Shown here: positions 1 to 8,819 of the stretch, piece after piece
How positions within the stretch are numbered: position 1 is the stretch's first letter
Layout of the letters: each line of letters opens with the position of its first letter
Source: Zavarzinia sp.
GTDB taxonomy: Bacteria > Pseudomonadota > Alphaproteobacteria > Zavarziniales > Zavarziniaceae
Direction of reading: 5' to 3'
NCBI GenBank assembly: GCA_025869435.1
Contig: JAOZVS010000125.1
Span: forward strand, 1 to 48,381
DNA: 48,381 bases
Program-made: the position numbers and the translations under genes
The notes under the pieces: generated by a model
The model's input: the letters and a program-made list of their open reading frames with translations, nothing else
What the model was told of the DNA's origin: nothing
Database searches by the model: none

Positions 1-385
<385 letters not shown>

Positions 386-387
386 GC

Positions 388-1131
388 TCAAGGCCTAACG
401 GTTTCGGCCCGGATACGCAAGAGCCGGGCGAGCCGGCCACGAGTGTCCTCATCGGCGACGCCATCGACCACGGCGGGACGCCAGTGGCGCTGGAAAGCGG
501 CGACCACCGCCCGTGTTTCGGCGTCGTAGCGGCCGTGCACATGAAGACCATAGCCAAAGGCGGCAAGGTCGGCCTGCAGCGCCTCGACCATGACGCCCGA
601 TTCCCCGGGGCCGAGCCGCCCGCCCGTCACCGGGTCGCCGCCCTCGATCCAGAAACCGACACCCCGGCCAGCCAGATAGGGCCAGTCGAACAATTCGCCG
701 GGATCGGTCTTTCGCAGCGGCGCGCCATCGGAATGGCCGATGACATTGAAGGCGTCGATGCCCCAGCGGTTGATGATCGCGCGGGACAGACTGGCCAGGG
801 CCTTCATCTGCGGCGGCGGAAAATGGCGATAGCCCCACTCGTGACCCGGGTTGACCAGTTCGATGCCGATCGAATGGGCGTTGATATTGTCGATGCCATG
901 CCAGCTGCCCTGCCCCGCGTGCCAGGCGCGAAGCTCCTCGGGCACCAGGCGGAAGACATCGCCATCTTCCTCGACCAGGTAATGGCTGGAGACCTTCGCC
1001 TCGGGATCGCACAGGCGGGCCAGGGCCTCGGCCCCGGTTTTCATGCCGGTATAATGGATCATCAGGATCGAAACGGCGACGCCGTTCCGGCTGTCGCGAT
1101 TGGGTGACGGGCGGTCCATCACGCGATTCAT
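388..1131 (-). CDS. N-acetylmuramoyl-L-alanine amidase, AmpD/AmiD-like, with peptidoglycan-binding domain
   Basis: A 247-residue zinc amidase that cleaves the bond between N-acetylmuramic acid and L-alanine in cell-wall fragments. An Amidase_2 domain covers about residues 18-150. Likely zinc ligands are H26 (in LMIHYTG), H133 and D143 within GHSDGAPLRKTDPG; their spacing matches AmpD. A C-terminal peptidoglycan-binding helical repeat (about 180-240, GESGVMVEALQADLAAFGY, AVVAAFQRHW) makes it closer to two-domain AmiD/AmpD proteins. No clear signal peptide is visible, so it may act in the cytoplasm on recycled muropeptides, but a longer N-terminus cannot be excluded. The ATG at 1131 overlaps the TGA of the upstream exporter gene (ATGA), implying translational coupling. 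Another ATG lies four codons further in. Confidence 0.88.
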   Translation of the reverse strand: MNRVMDRPSPNRDSRNGVAVSILMIHYTGMKTGAEALARLCDPEAKVSSHYLVEEDGDVFRLVPEELRAWHAGQGSWHGIDNINAHSIGIELVNPGHEWGYRHFPPPQMKALASLSRAIINRWGIDAFNVIGHSDGAPLRKTDPGELFDWPYLAGRGVGFWIEGGDPVTGGRLGPGESGVMVEALQADLAAFGYGLHVHGRYDAETRAVVAAFQRHWRPAVVDGVADEDTRGRLARLLRIRAETVRP

Positions 1132-2000
1132 GGCGCCACTCCCACGATTTTCCGCTCGCGCAGCATGATGATGCCAACGCCGGCCAGCGTCATGAGACTG
1201 CCACCGATCATACGCCAGGTCAGGGCATCGCCAAGCAGCATTACCCCGAAAACGATACCAAGCACCGGCGACAGCAGCATGAGCGGCGCCGTCGTCGTGA
1301 CCGGATAGCGCTGCAACAGGCGGAAATTGGCGGCATGGGCGATCAGCGACGAGCCGAAGGCGGTATAGGCGACCGCGGCCCAGGCCAGCAGCGAGGCATT
1401 GGCGACCGCCGTGCCCTGCCCGGTCTCGAACAGGGCCGAGAACAGCAACATGCTGGGCCCGGTGACGAGGCCCATCCAGGCCTGCAGGGTGAAGACGCCG
1501 ACGCCCCGCATCTGCCGCATGATGATCATGGCGACCGCCATCGAGAAGGCGGCGGCGACGCAGAGCAGAAGCCCGTCGAGATAGGAAAAGACCCGGGGAT
1601 CGAAGCCGATGACGAAGACGCCGGCGAAGGCGATGACGATGCCGACGATGCGGCGCCAGCGGATCGTCTCCTTCAGGATGACCACGCTGAGGATGGTGAC
1701 GAAGGGAATGTTCAGCTGGATCGCCACCGCCGCCGACGAGACGTCGCCGACGAGGCCGATGCCGATGAACAGCAGGCCGAAATGGCACAGGCCCGCGGTC
1801 AGCGCGACCCACAGCACCGGCTTGATCTGATCGCGCGGCACCCGGGAGATCAGCGGCGCCAGCACGAGGCCGATGGCGCAGAAGCGGATGCCGGTCAGCA
1901 GCATGGGCGGAAGCTCGCTCACCCCGACCTTGGCGGCGACGAAATTGAACCCCCAGATCAGGTTCACGAGCAGGACGAGAGCAAAATCGATGGGCGCCAT
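1128..2000 (-). CDS. EamA/DMT-family transporter
   Basis: A 290-residue integral membrane protein of the drug/metabolite transporter superfamily, probably an exporter of amino acids or small metabolites. About ten hydrophobic segments are visible, arranged as two EamA repeats, the first opening with FALVLLVNLIWGFNFVAAKV and the second containing the SSLIAHAANF-type loop and a terminal segment MTLAGVGIIMLRERKI. The start at 2000 (MAPIDFALVLL) was chosen because the hydrophobic helix begins within a few residues; an in-frame extension of 24 basic residues is possible but unlikely. It is followed by the amidase with a 4-nt overlap. The substrate cannot be predicted. It is divergent from the glutamine amidotransferase at 2139. 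Confidence 0.88.
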   Translation of the reverse strand: MAPIDFALVLLVNLIWGFNFVAAKVGVSELPPMLLTGIRFCAIGLVLAPLISRVPRDQIKPVLWVALTAGLCHFGLLFIGIGLVGDVSSAAVAIQLNIPFVTILSVVILKETIRWRRIVGIVIAFAGVFVIGFDPRVFSYLDGLLLCVAAAFSMAVAMIIMRQMRGVGVFTLQAWMGLVTGPSMLLFSALFETGQGTAVANASLLAWAAVAYTAFGSSLIAHAANFRLLQRYPVTTTAPLMLLSPVLGIVFGVMLLGDALTWRMIGGSLMTLAGVGIIMLRERKIVGVAP

Positions 2001-2138
2001 GCGCCTTCGTATCAGTCGGGACGGACGGCCACCATTGCGCCTCTTGCATGTCGCTTGTTCCCATTTCGGCAATGACGACTTGACCCGGCACGCTGCGGCG
2101 CGTCAAAACAACAGTGAACGGACAAGCAAGGAGGACCC

Positions 2139-2846
2139 ATGTCTCGAACTTGTCTCGCGCTGCGCCATGTCGCCTTCGAGGATCTTGGCCTGATCGAAAC
2201 CGTGCTGCTGGAAGCCGGTTTCGAGATCCGCTATGTCGAACCCGGGATCGACGACCTGACCGCGCTCGACGCCGGGGCCGACGATATCGTCATCGTGCTG
2301 GGCGGGCCGCTCGGCGTCTATGAGGACGATCTTTTCCCCTACCTGCGCGACGAGGTCGCCTTCGTCCGCCGTCGCCTCGACAGCGGCAAGGCCCTGCTCG
2401 GCATCTGTCTCGGTGCCCAGATCGTGGCCGCCGCGGCGGGTGCCGCGGTCTATCCCGGACGCGACAAGGAAATCGGCTGGGCGCCGGTCACCCTGACCAC
2501 CGCCGGCCATGCCTCGCCCCTCGCCGCGATCGATGGTGTCGACGTGCTGCACTGGCATGGCGATACCTTCGACCTGCCGGACGGGGCGGTGCGCCTCGCT
2601 TCCACCGGCATGACGCTGAACCAGGCGTTTTCCATCGGCACCACGGTGCTGGCCCTGCAGTTCCACGTCGAGGTCGTCCCGGCCCTGATCGAGCGCTGGC
2701 TGGCCGGCTACCGGCTGGAACTTGGCGGGATACGCGGCCTGTCGATCCCGGCGCTGCGTGCGGAAACCGCAAGGCTCGGCCCGGCCGCCGCCACCGCCGG
2801 GGAGCAGGTGATCCGCGCCGCCCTCGCCCGCATCCTGCCGGGCTGA
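2139..2846 (+). CDS. Class I glutamine amidotransferase (GMP synthase-like GATase1)
   Basis: A 235-residue stand-alone GATase1 domain protein. The nucleophile elbow GICLGAQ gives Cys90, and QFHVE gives the His176-Glu178 pair that completes the triad; HWHGD near 138-142 is the usual substrate-pocket motif of the YfeJ/GuaA-like group. It should hydrolyse glutamine and pass ammonia to an unknown acceptor, or act on gamma-glutamyl compounds. A strong ribosome-binding site (AAGGAGGA, 2129-2136) supports the ATG at 2139. No synthase partner gene is adjacent, so it is probably not part of GuaA. Proteins of this type are usually annotated only as glutamine amidotransferase, and the true substrate is unknown. 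Confidence 0.9.
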   Translation: MSRTCLALRHVAFEDLGLIETVLLEAGFEIRYVEPGIDDLTALDAGADDIVIVLGGPLGVYEDDLFPYLRDEVAFVRRRLDSGKALLGICLGAQIVAAAAGAAVYPGRDKEIGWAPVTLTTAGHASPLAAIDGVDVLHWHGDTFDLPDGAVRLASTGMTLNQAFSIGTTVLALQFHVEVVPALIERWLAGYRLELGGIRGLSIPALRAETARLGPAAATAGEQVIRAALARILPG

Positions 2847-2951
2847 AGATGCCCGGCGGACGCGGCGTCATCTTCGCCTTTCGTCGGTGTCGACAAAGCA
2901 CCGCGCCAGGCCTATGAGCCGGGCACCGCTCACATTTCGGGAGACTCGGCC

Positions 2952-3980
2952 ATGGCCGCGACGACGCTGATACCGGCAACCCTCATACCGGGGGACGGCA
3001 TCGGCCCCGAAATCGTCGAAGCCGTGGTGACCGTGCTCGACGCCCTTGGCGCGCCCTTCGCCTTCGATACCCAGGATGCCGGCATGGCCGGGATCGAGGC
3101 GGCGGGTGATCCCCTGCCCCAGGCGACGCTGGATTCCATCGCCCGCACCGGCCTTGCCCTGAAGGGCCCGCTGACGACGCCGTCGGGCGGTGGCTATCGC
3201 TCGGTGAATGTCCGCCTGCGCGAGGCCTTCAAGCTCTACGCCAATGTCCGGCCGGCGCGCAGCCTGATCCCGGGCGGGCGGTTCGAGAATATCGACCTCG
3301 TCCTCCTGCGCGAGAACCTTGAAGGTTATTACGTCGCCCACGAACATTTCATCGCCGTGGGTGACGATCCCAAGGCGGTCGCGGTCAGCCAGGGCGTGAC
3401 CACGCGCATCGGCTGCGAGCGGATCATCCGCTATGCCTTCGACTATGCCGTCGCCAATGGCCGCAAGAAGGTCACCCTCGTCCACAAGGCCAATATCCTG
3501 AAGGCGATCACTGGCCTGTTCCTCGAGATCGGCCGCAACATCGCCCGGGAATATGAAGGCCGCGTCGCGGTCGACGAACGCATCGTCGATGCCTGCGCCA
3601 TGCAGCTGGTCATGAACCCCTGGCAGTTCGACGTGATCGTGACCACCAATCTGTTCGGCGACATCCTGTCGGACCAGATCGCCGGCCTCGTCGGCGGCCT
3701 TGGCATGGCGCCGGGCGCGAATATCGGCGAGAAGGCGGCGATCTTCGAAGCCGTGCACGGCTCCGCCCCCGACATCGCCGGCAAGGGCATCGCCAACCCC
3801 CTCGCCCTGCTCATGGCCGCCGGCCTGATGCTGGAACATGTCGGGCGCCAGGATCTGGCGTCGAAGCTGAAGATCGCGATCGACCGGACCCTGAACGAGG
3901 ACCGGATACGCACCGGCGATCTCGGCGGCAAGGCCACCACGCGGGAGCTGACCGCCGCCCTCGTCGCCCGCCTGCACTGA
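2952..3980 (+). CDS. Isocitrate dehydrogenase, NAD-dependent, short type
   Basis: A 342-residue beta-decarboxylating dehydrogenase. It most likely oxidises isocitrate to 2-oxoglutarate with NAD in the TCA cycle. The family opening (LIPGDGIGPEI, residues 11-21) is present, as are the substrate-binding serine/arginine block SVNVRLREAFKLYANVRPA, the LRENLEGYY motif, the YxxK-type lysine region (KVTLVHKANILK) and the conserved TTNLFGDILSDQIAGLVGG with metal-binding aspartates. The length and the SVNVRLR...NVRP block fit the NAD-IDH group rather than the longer NADP enzyme. Isopropylmalate or tartrate dehydrogenase activity is a less likely alternative. It is a single gene with a GGGAGA-type site upstream and a bidirectional hairpin terminator directly after it. 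Confidence 0.88.
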   Translation: MAATTLIPATLIPGDGIGPEIVEAVVTVLDALGAPFAFDTQDAGMAGIEAAGDPLPQATLDSIARTGLALKGPLTTPSGGGYRSVNVRLREAFKLYANVRPARSLIPGGRFENIDLVLLRENLEGYYVAHEHFIAVGDDPKAVAVSQGVTTRIGCERIIRYAFDYAVANGRKKVTLVHKANILKAITGLFLEIGRNIAREYEGRVAVDERIVDACAMQLVMNPWQFDVIVTTNLFGDILSDQIAGLVGGLGMAPGANIGEKAAIFEAVHGSAPDIAGKGIANPLALLMAAGLMLEHVGRQDLASKLKIAIDRTLNEDRIRTGDLGGKATTRELTAALVARLH

Positions 3981-3985
3981 AGAGC

Positions 3986-4019
3986 AGTCCCCTCCCCGCG
4001 TCCGCGCCGGGAGGGGACT
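3986..4019. terminator. Bidirectional hairpin terminator between convergent genes
   Basis: A perfect 11-bp stem, AGTCCCCTCCC (3986-3996) with GGGAGGGGACT (4009-4019), has a 12-nt loop and is followed by TTT on the plus strand. It lies between the stop of isocitrate dehydrogenase and the stop of the leftward ubiD-like gene, so it can end transcription from both sides. Confidence 0.8.
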
Positions 4020-4024
4020 TTACG

Positions 4025-5533
4025 CTATTTCCAGATCGACTTGCCGCTGCCCGGCAGGCCGAGGCGATCCCACATCGACGAGACGCGGTCGATCACCTTC
4101 TGCTCCATGCGGATCTGGGTGCCCCATTCGCGCTTGGTTTCGGGCGGCCACTTGTTGGTGGCGTCCAGCCCGACCTTGCCGCCGAGGCCGGATTCCGGCG
4201 AGGCGAAGTCGAGATAGTCGATCGGCGTGCCCTCGATCAGCGTCACGTCGCGTACCGGGTCCATGCGGGTCGAGATCGCCCACATCACATCCTTCCAGTC
4301 GCGGGCATTGATGTCGTCGTCGACGACGATCACCCATTTCGTGTACATGAACTGGCGCAGGAACGACCACACCCCCATCATCACGCGCTTGGCGTGACCC
4401 GGGTAGGCCTTCTTCATCGAGACGACGGCGATCCGGTAGCTGCAGCCTTCGGGTGGCAGCCAGAAATCGACGATCTCCGGGAACTGCTGCACGAGGAGCG
4501 GAATGAACACTTCGTTCAGCGCCTCGCCCAGCACGCTCGGCTCGTCCGGCGGCCGGCCGGTGAAGGTCGAGAGATAGATGGGGTTACGCCTGCGGGTGAT
4601 CGCCGTCACCGTGAAGACCGGGAAGGGTTCCACCGAATTATAGTAACCGGTGTGATCGCCGTAAGGCCCCTCGTCGCCGAAATCATCGAGGCTGACATAG
4701 CCCTCGAGGACGATTTCCGCTTGCGCCGGCACTTTCAGCGGCACGGTCTTGCAGTCGACCAGCTCGACCTTCTGGCCGCGCAGGAGGCCGGCGAACTGAT
4801 ATTCCGACAAAGTGTCCGGCACCGGCGTCACGGCGGCGAGGATCGTGCCCGGATCGGCGCCGAGGACGACGGCCGCGGGCAAGGGCTCGCGCTTTTCCGC
4901 CGCCCAGCGGCGATAGTGCTGCGCCCCGCCGCGGTGCTTCAGCCAGCGCATCAGGGTGGTGTTCTTGCCGGTCACCTGCATCCGGTAGATGCCGAGGTTG
5001 AAACTGTCTTCCCGCCCGTCGCCGGGCCCCTTGGTGACGACGAGGGGCCAGGTGATCAGCGGCGCCGGCTCGCCCGGCCAGCAGGACTGGATCGGCAGGT
5101 CGGCGAGGTCGATCTGGTCACCGGTCAGCACGACTTCGTGCACCGGGGCGCTGCCCACGGTCTTCGGCTTCATCGCCATCACGGTGCGGACCAGCGGCAG
5201 CATGGCCCAGGCCTCGCGGAAACCGCCCGGGGGTTCGGGCTGCTTGAGGAAGGCCAGGGTCTCGCCCACTTCGCGCAGCTCGTGCGGTTCGCGGTCCATG
5301 CCCCAGGCGACGCGCTCGACCGTGCCGAACAGATTGACCAGCACGGGATAGGGCGACATCGTGCCATCGGCCCGGATCGGCTTCTCGAAGATGACCGCGG
5401 GGCCGCCCTCGGCCAGCAGCCGCGTCTGGATCTCGGTCATTTCGAGGACGGTCGAAACCGGCTCGGTCACCCGGACGAGGCGGCCCGATGATTCCAGCCG
5501 TTCGATGAAGTCGCGAAGGGATTTATAGGGCAT
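4025..5533 (-). CDS. UbiD-family prenyl-FMN-dependent decarboxylase
   Basis: A 502-residue member of the UbiD family, which reversibly decarboxylates aromatic or alpha,beta-unsaturated acids using prenylated FMN. The opening ([20 protein letters not shown]) is typical of UbiD, as are the loop [14 protein letters not shown] with its Arg, and the signature [11 protein letters not shown] that carries active-site acids. The length matches E. coli UbiD (about 497), so 4-hydroxy-3-polyprenylbenzoate decarboxylase of ubiquinone synthesis is the default guess. However, the neighbours (AraC regulator, Fsr-type exporter) suggest it could instead handle a dedicated aromatic acid. The prenyl-FMN supplier UbiX is not in this window. 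The ATG at 5533 begins directly with the family N-terminus. Confidence 0.88.
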   Translation of the reverse strand: MPYKSLRDFIERLESSGRLVRVTEPVSTVLEMTEIQTRLLAEGGPAVIFEKPIRADGTMSPYPVLVNLFGTVERVAWGMDREPHELREVGETLAFLKQPEPPGGFREAWAMLPLVRTVMAMKPKTVGSAPVHEVVLTGDQIDLADLPIQSCWPGEPAPLITWPLVVTKGPGDGREDSFNLGIYRMQVTGKNTTLMRWLKHRGGAQHYRRWAAEKREPLPAAVVLGADPGTILAAVTPVPDTLSEYQFAGLLRGQKVELVDCKTVPLKVPAQAEIVLEGYVSLDDFGDEGPYGDHTGYYNSVEPFPVFTVTAITRRRNPIYLSTFTGRPPDEPSVLGEALNEVFIPLLVQQFPEIVDFWLPPEGCSYRIAVVSMKKAYPGHAKRVMMGVWSFLRQFMYTKWVIVVDDDINARDWKDVMWAISTRMDPVRDVTLIEGTPIDYLDFASPESGLGGKVGLDATNKWPPETKREWGTQIRMEQKVIDRVSSMWDRLGLPGSGKSIWK

Positions 5534-5566
5534 TCGGTGTTCATCCGTTGCGGGGGCCGGAGATTA

Positions 5567-6373
5567 TCACGCTTCGGCGGCGGGCCAATGCCCGTCGGCG
5601 ACCTGGCGGAAATAGCGGCTGGGCGCCTCGCCCAGCAAGCGCCGGAACATGGTGGTGAAGGCGGCGACGCTGTCGTAGCCGAGATCGAGGGCAACCCTGG
5701 TCACCGGCTCGCCCTGGCCAAGGCGCGGCATGGCGGCGAACAGGCAGGCGCGCTGGCGCCACTGGGCGAAGCTGATGCCGGTCCCCGCCCGGAAGGCGCG
5801 GGTGAAGCTGCGCCGGCTCATGGCGAGACGGCGGCACCAGTCGTCGATCGTCGCGTGCGGGTCGGGCGCCAGGGCGAATTCGTGGCACAGGTCGGACAGC
5901 GGCCCGGACACCGGCATGGGCAGGTTCATCGGCTGCACCGGCAGGCTGCGGAGTTCGTGGAGGAGAAGATTCATGATCAGCCCGCCCCGCCCGTCCGCGT
6001 CATATTCCAGCGGCAGGTCGACCGCCTCGAGAACGAGGGCGCGCATCAGGGGCGTGATCTTCACCACCCGGCAATCCTCGGGCAGACCCTCGATCGCATC
6101 GGGTTCGATGAACAGGTTGCGGGTGCCGAGCGGCATGCCGGTCGAGCGCATGGAATGCAGGGTCCAGGGCGGGATCCAGACCGCCTGTTCCGGCGGCACC
6201 AGCCAGGTGCCCGATCCGGTGCCGACCAGCATCACACCGGAGGTCGCGTAGAGCAGCTGGCCCCGCCGGTGCTTGTGCGGCGCCTTCTCGTAGCCGGCCG
6301 GATAATCGTTGCCGACCGCCAGCACCGCCCGGGGCACGGCTTCGTATTCTGCAACGCTGATATTCCGGACCAT
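5567..6373 (-). CDS. AraC-family transcriptional regulator
   Basis: A 268-residue regulator. An N-terminal cupin-like sensor (about 10-150; HKHRRGQLLYATSG and the WIPPWTLHSM motif) is followed by a C-terminal double helix-turn-helix (about 165-260; WCRRLAMSRRSFTRAFRAGT and VALDLGYDSVAAFTTMFRR). The ATG at 6373 gives the usual family N-terminus; an in-frame extension to 6451 would run toward the promoter of the divergent exporter. It is divergent from the MFS gene at 6491, and the 117-bp gap is the natural control region. The ubiD-like gene lies 33 bp downstream on the same strand. It probably regulates the exporter, possibly in response to an aromatic ligand; this is inference from position. 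Confidence 0.88.
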   Translation of the reverse strand: MVRNISVAEYEAVPRAVLAVGNDYPAGYEKAPHKHRRGQLLYATSGVMLVGTGSGTWLVPPEQAVWIPPWTLHSMRSTGMPLGTRNLFIEPDAIEGLPEDCRVVKITPLMRALVLEAVDLPLEYDADGRGGLIMNLLLHELRSLPVQPMNLPMPVSGPLSDLCHEFALAPDPHATIDDWCRRLAMSRRSFTRAFRAGTGISFAQWRQRACLFAAMPRLGQGEPVTRVALDLGYDSVAAFTTMFRRLLGEAPSRYFRQVADGHWPAAEA

Positions 6374-6490
6374 GGCCCACTCGCGAAAAGGATCGACCCA
6401 CCTGCGATAGCAGGTCAAAACCAATACCATAGGATCAGGCTCGGGTATCAAGGGTCAAGCCGGCATATCGGGCTGCCCAGGGAAAGAACG

Positions 6491-7708
6491 ATGAGCGACA
6501 CGACGATCAACGCCGCCGACAGGCAGCCGGCCACGACGGCGGGCGCGACCTACGCGATCCTGCTGGCGATCAGCTTCTGCCACATGCTCAACGATCTGAT
6601 GCAGGCGGTGCTGCCGGCGATCTATCCGATGCTGAAGGATAATTTCGCTCTCGATTTCGGGCAGATCGGCCTTGTCACCTTCACCTTCCAGATCACCGGC
6701 TCGATCCTGCAGCCCTTCATCGGCATCTATACCGACAGGCATCCCCGGCCCTATTCGCTGGTGGTCGGCATGGGTCTGACCCTGTGCGGCCTCGGCCTGA
6801 TCTCGCAGGCCTGGAGCTATCCGATGCTGCTGGCGGGGGCCGCCCTGCTCGGCTCCGGCTCGTCGATCTTCCATCCGGAATCCTCGCGCGTCGCCCGCAT
6901 GGCCTCGGGCGGGCAGCATGGCCTCGCCCAGTCGCTGTTCCAGGTCGGCGGCAACGCCGGCACGGCGCTCGGCCCGCTGGCGGCCGCCTTCATCATCCTG
7001 CCCAACGGCCAGAGCGCGGTCGCCTGGTTCGCCGCCGTCGCCCTGCTGGGCATGACCGTGCTGTGGCAGGTCGGTAACTGGTACGGCCCGCGCCGCCTGA
7101 CCGGGTCCAAGCCAAAGCGCGCGGCGGTCGATGGCGTCACCCTGTCGAATGCCCGCATCGCCGGCGCCCTGGTGGTGCTGATCACCCTGATGTTCTCGAA
7201 GTTCATCTATATGTCGAGCTTCCAGAGCTATTACACCTTCTTCCTGATCGACCGCTTCGGCGTCAGCATCGAGGAAGCGCAGCTGCGGCTCTTCGTCTTC
7301 CTCGGCGCGGTCGCGGTGGGCACCATCGCCGGCGGGCCGATCGGCGACCGCATCGGCCGGAAATACGTGATCTGGGGTTCGATCCTCGGCGTGCTGCCCT
7401 TCACCCTGGTGCTGCCCTATGTCGACCTGTTCTGGACCTCGGTGCTGTCGGTCGTGATCGGGCTGATCCTGTCCTCGGCCTTTTCGGCGATCATCGTCTA
7501 TGGCCAGGAGTTGATGCCGGGGCGGGTCGGCATGGTGGCGGGCCTGTTCTTCGGCGTCGCCTTCGGTCTCGGCGGCATCGGCGCGGCGGTCATTGGCCAG
7601 ATCGCCGATGCCACCAGCATCGAATATGTCTACCACCTGTGCTCGTTTCTGCCGGCCCTCGGCATCCTGACGATCTTCCTGCCGTCCCTGAAGGAGAAGC
7701 GGGCCTGA
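6491..7708 (+). CDS. MFS transporter, fosmidomycin-resistance (Fsr) type
   Basis: A 405-residue major facilitator with twelve predicted membrane segments. The segment with CHMLNDLMQAVLPAIYPMLK at about 30-50 is characteristic of the Fsr group of E. coli, a drug efflux family. The cytoplasmic loop motif GPIGDRIGRKYV follows the seventh segment, as expected for the second half of an MFS. The ATG at 6491 has GGAAAG upstream at 6481-6486. The frame is open far upstream, but that stretch has no hydrophobic or conserved content. It is probably an exporter for a small organic molecule or antibiotic, driven by protons and controlled by the divergent AraC protein. The actual substrate is unknown. Confidence 0.9.
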   Translation: MSDTTINAADRQPATTAGATYAILLAISFCHMLNDLMQAVLPAIYPMLKDNFALDFGQIGLVTFTFQITGSILQPFIGIYTDRHPRPYSLVVGMGLTLCGLGLISQAWSYPMLLAGAALLGSGSSIFHPESSRVARMASGGQHGLAQSLFQVGGNAGTALGPLAAAFIILPNGQSAVAWFAAVALLGMTVLWQVGNWYGPRRLTGSKPKRAAVDGVTLSNARIAGALVVLITLMFSKFIYMSSFQSYYTFFLIDRFGVSIEEAQLRLFVFLGAVAVGTIAGGPIGDRIGRKYVIWGSILGVLPFTLVLPYVDLFWTSVLSVVIGLILSSAFSAIIVYGQELMPGRVGMVAGLFFGVAFGLGGIGAAVIGQIADATSIEYVYHLCSFLPALGILTIFLPSLKEKRA

Positions 7709-7711
7709 AGG

Positions 7712-8098
7712 TCAGGCGAATTCGGTGGTGATCGTCATCGAGCGCTTCAGGGTCCTGGTCACCGGCGTCTTCTCGATGATCTCGGCCAGCCGGGCGCGCT
7801 GCTCTTCCCCGAGCGGCGCGCCCAGTTTCACGGTGCGGTGAATGCTCTCCACACCGGCGTCGTCGCGGGCGAAGGCCGCCAGGACCTCGATCCGGCCGAG
7901 GTCCCAGCCCTTGCGGCCGGCATACATGCGCAAGGTCGCCGAGGAACAGGCGCCGAGCGACGCCAGCAGCACTTCATAAGGCGCGGGGCCCGTGTCGGTG
8001 CCGCCCGCCGACAAAGGCTCGTCCGCCGTCATCCGGTGCTGGCGCGATGTGATCACCTGTGCGAGGCCCGCCTCGCTGACGGTCAATGCCTTGGCCAT
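7712..8098 (-). CDS. OsmC-family protein, lacking the second redox cysteine
   Basis: A 128-residue OsmC/Ohr-fold protein. Family motifs are SAGGTDTGPAPYEVLLASLGACSSATLRMYAGRKGW (first half, residues about 30-65) and the C-terminal helix ending EKTPVTRTLKRS. Peroxidase members use two cysteines, the first in LGAC and the second in a K-C-P-V-H-like motif. Here the second position is Thr (KTPVTRTL), so the organic-hydroperoxide mechanism as known should not operate. The product is therefore an OsmC-like protein of uncertain activity. The ATG at 8098 has AGGGGA upstream. It faces the exporter gene tail-to-tail with only 3 bp between stops. Confidence 0.88.
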   Translation of the reverse strand: MAKALTVSEAGLAQVITSRQHRMTADEPLSAGGTDTGPAPYEVLLASLGACSSATLRMYAGRKGWDLGRIEVLAAFARDDAGVESIHRTVKLGAPLGEEQRARLAEIIEKTPVTRTLKRSMTITTEFA

Positions 8099-8125
8099 GC
8101 CTGGTCCCCTTCGTGAAATCGCCTG

Positions 8126-8527
8126 TCAGATCTGGTCCTGGATCGCCGCGATCAGCGGCAGGTCGGCCGGCGGCATCGGGTAATCGCCGAGGCGCATCCG
8201 TGGCACCCAGGCCAGGGCCGCATGTTCCAGAGCCTGCGGCACACCTTCCCAGCGCCGGCAGACATAGACCGGCATCAGGAGGTGGAAACTCTCGTAGGAA
8301 TGGCTGGCGAAGGTCATGGGGGCGAGGCAGGGCTCGCGCACGGTGATGCCCAGTTCCTCGTCCAGCTCGCGGATCAGGGCCGCTTCCGGGCTCTCGCCCG
8401 GCTCGACCTTGCCGCCGGGAAATTCCCAGAGGCCGGCGAGGGATTTGCCGGCGGGGCGCTGCGCCAGCAGGATGCGCCGGTCGGGATCGACCAGCACCGC
8501 GGCGACGACGAGGACGATCTTGGACAA
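8126..8527 (-). CDS. mutT: MutT-type 8-oxo-dGTP diphosphatase (Nudix)
   Basis: A 133-residue Nudix hydrolase. The Nudix box is plain: GGKVEPGESPEAALIRELDEELGI fits GX5EX7REUXEEXGU. The preceding RPAGKSLAGLWEFPGGK is the MutT hallmark, indicating removal of 8-oxo-dGTP from the nucleotide pool. No ATG is available; the TTG at 8527 gives the usual MutT N-terminus (SKIVLVVAAVLVDPD) and the family length of about 130. A further TTG at 8596 would add 23 residues without family similarity. OsmC lies 27 bp downstream on the same strand. The upstream palindrome at 8608-8633 could touch its promoter. Confidence 0.9.
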   Translation of the reverse strand: MSKIVLVVAAVLVDPDRRILLAQRPAGKSLAGLWEFPGGKVEPGESPEAALIRELDEELGITVREPCLAPMTFASHSYESFHLLMPVYVCRRWEGVPQALEHAALAWVPRMRLGDYPMPPADLPLIAAIQDQI

Positions 8528-8607
8528 CGGCGATATCCCATTGAATTCAAAGGGGTTTGTTAATGCCGATATAGCAGCGGCGACGGCCCGCCGCAAGGCG
8601 CCTTGCG

Positions 8608-8633
8608 ATGTATATCATAGTTAGGATATACAT
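8608..8633. promoter_or_regulatory. Operator-like palindrome upstream of mutT and the AbrB/PIN pair
   Basis: A perfect 9-bp inverted repeat, ATGTATATC (8608-8616) and GATATACAT (8625-8633), has an 8-nt centre and is AT-rich within GC-rich DNA. It has the form of an autoregulatory site for a dimeric AbrB-type antitoxin such as the one encoded at 8820. It also lies just upstream of the leftward mutT gene, so it could affect either. Confidence 0.55.
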
Positions 8634-8686
8634 AGGCGAGGCATGACCCATGGCCATTTCCGCATGACGGAGGCCCCCTATCCCCT

Positions 8687-8772
8687 CTCGTCATGCCGGC
8701 GAAGGCCGGCATCTCGGGCCGGCAGAGGCGCCTCTCTCGTCGGAAGGCCCCGGCCTGCGCCGGGGCGACGAG
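8687..8772 (+). repeat. REP-like double-hairpin repeat, copy A
   Basis: An 86-nt element made of two GC-rich hairpins, ATGCCGGC-GAAG-GCCGGCAT (8693-8712) and GCCCCGGC-CTGC-GCCGGGGC (8747-8766). It starts CTCGTCATGCC and ends GGGGCGACGAG. The reverse complement of 43522-43606 matches it closely along its whole length. It is probably a REP doublet of the sort spread by REP-associated tyrosine transposases, one of which is encoded at 47564-48241. Confidence 0.8.
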
Positions 8773-8819
8773 GATTATGGTTCAATCATGCGGAAGACTG
8801 CACTCGCGGAGGATCGGTC

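Noticed and set aside
388-2106. A 572-codon open frame on the minus strand covering both the amidase and the exporter
   Set aside because: Only its last 247 codons have protein-family features (the amidase). The upstream part is an out-of-frame shadow of the exporter gene, rich in Arg/His/Pro as expected of GC-rich shadow frames.
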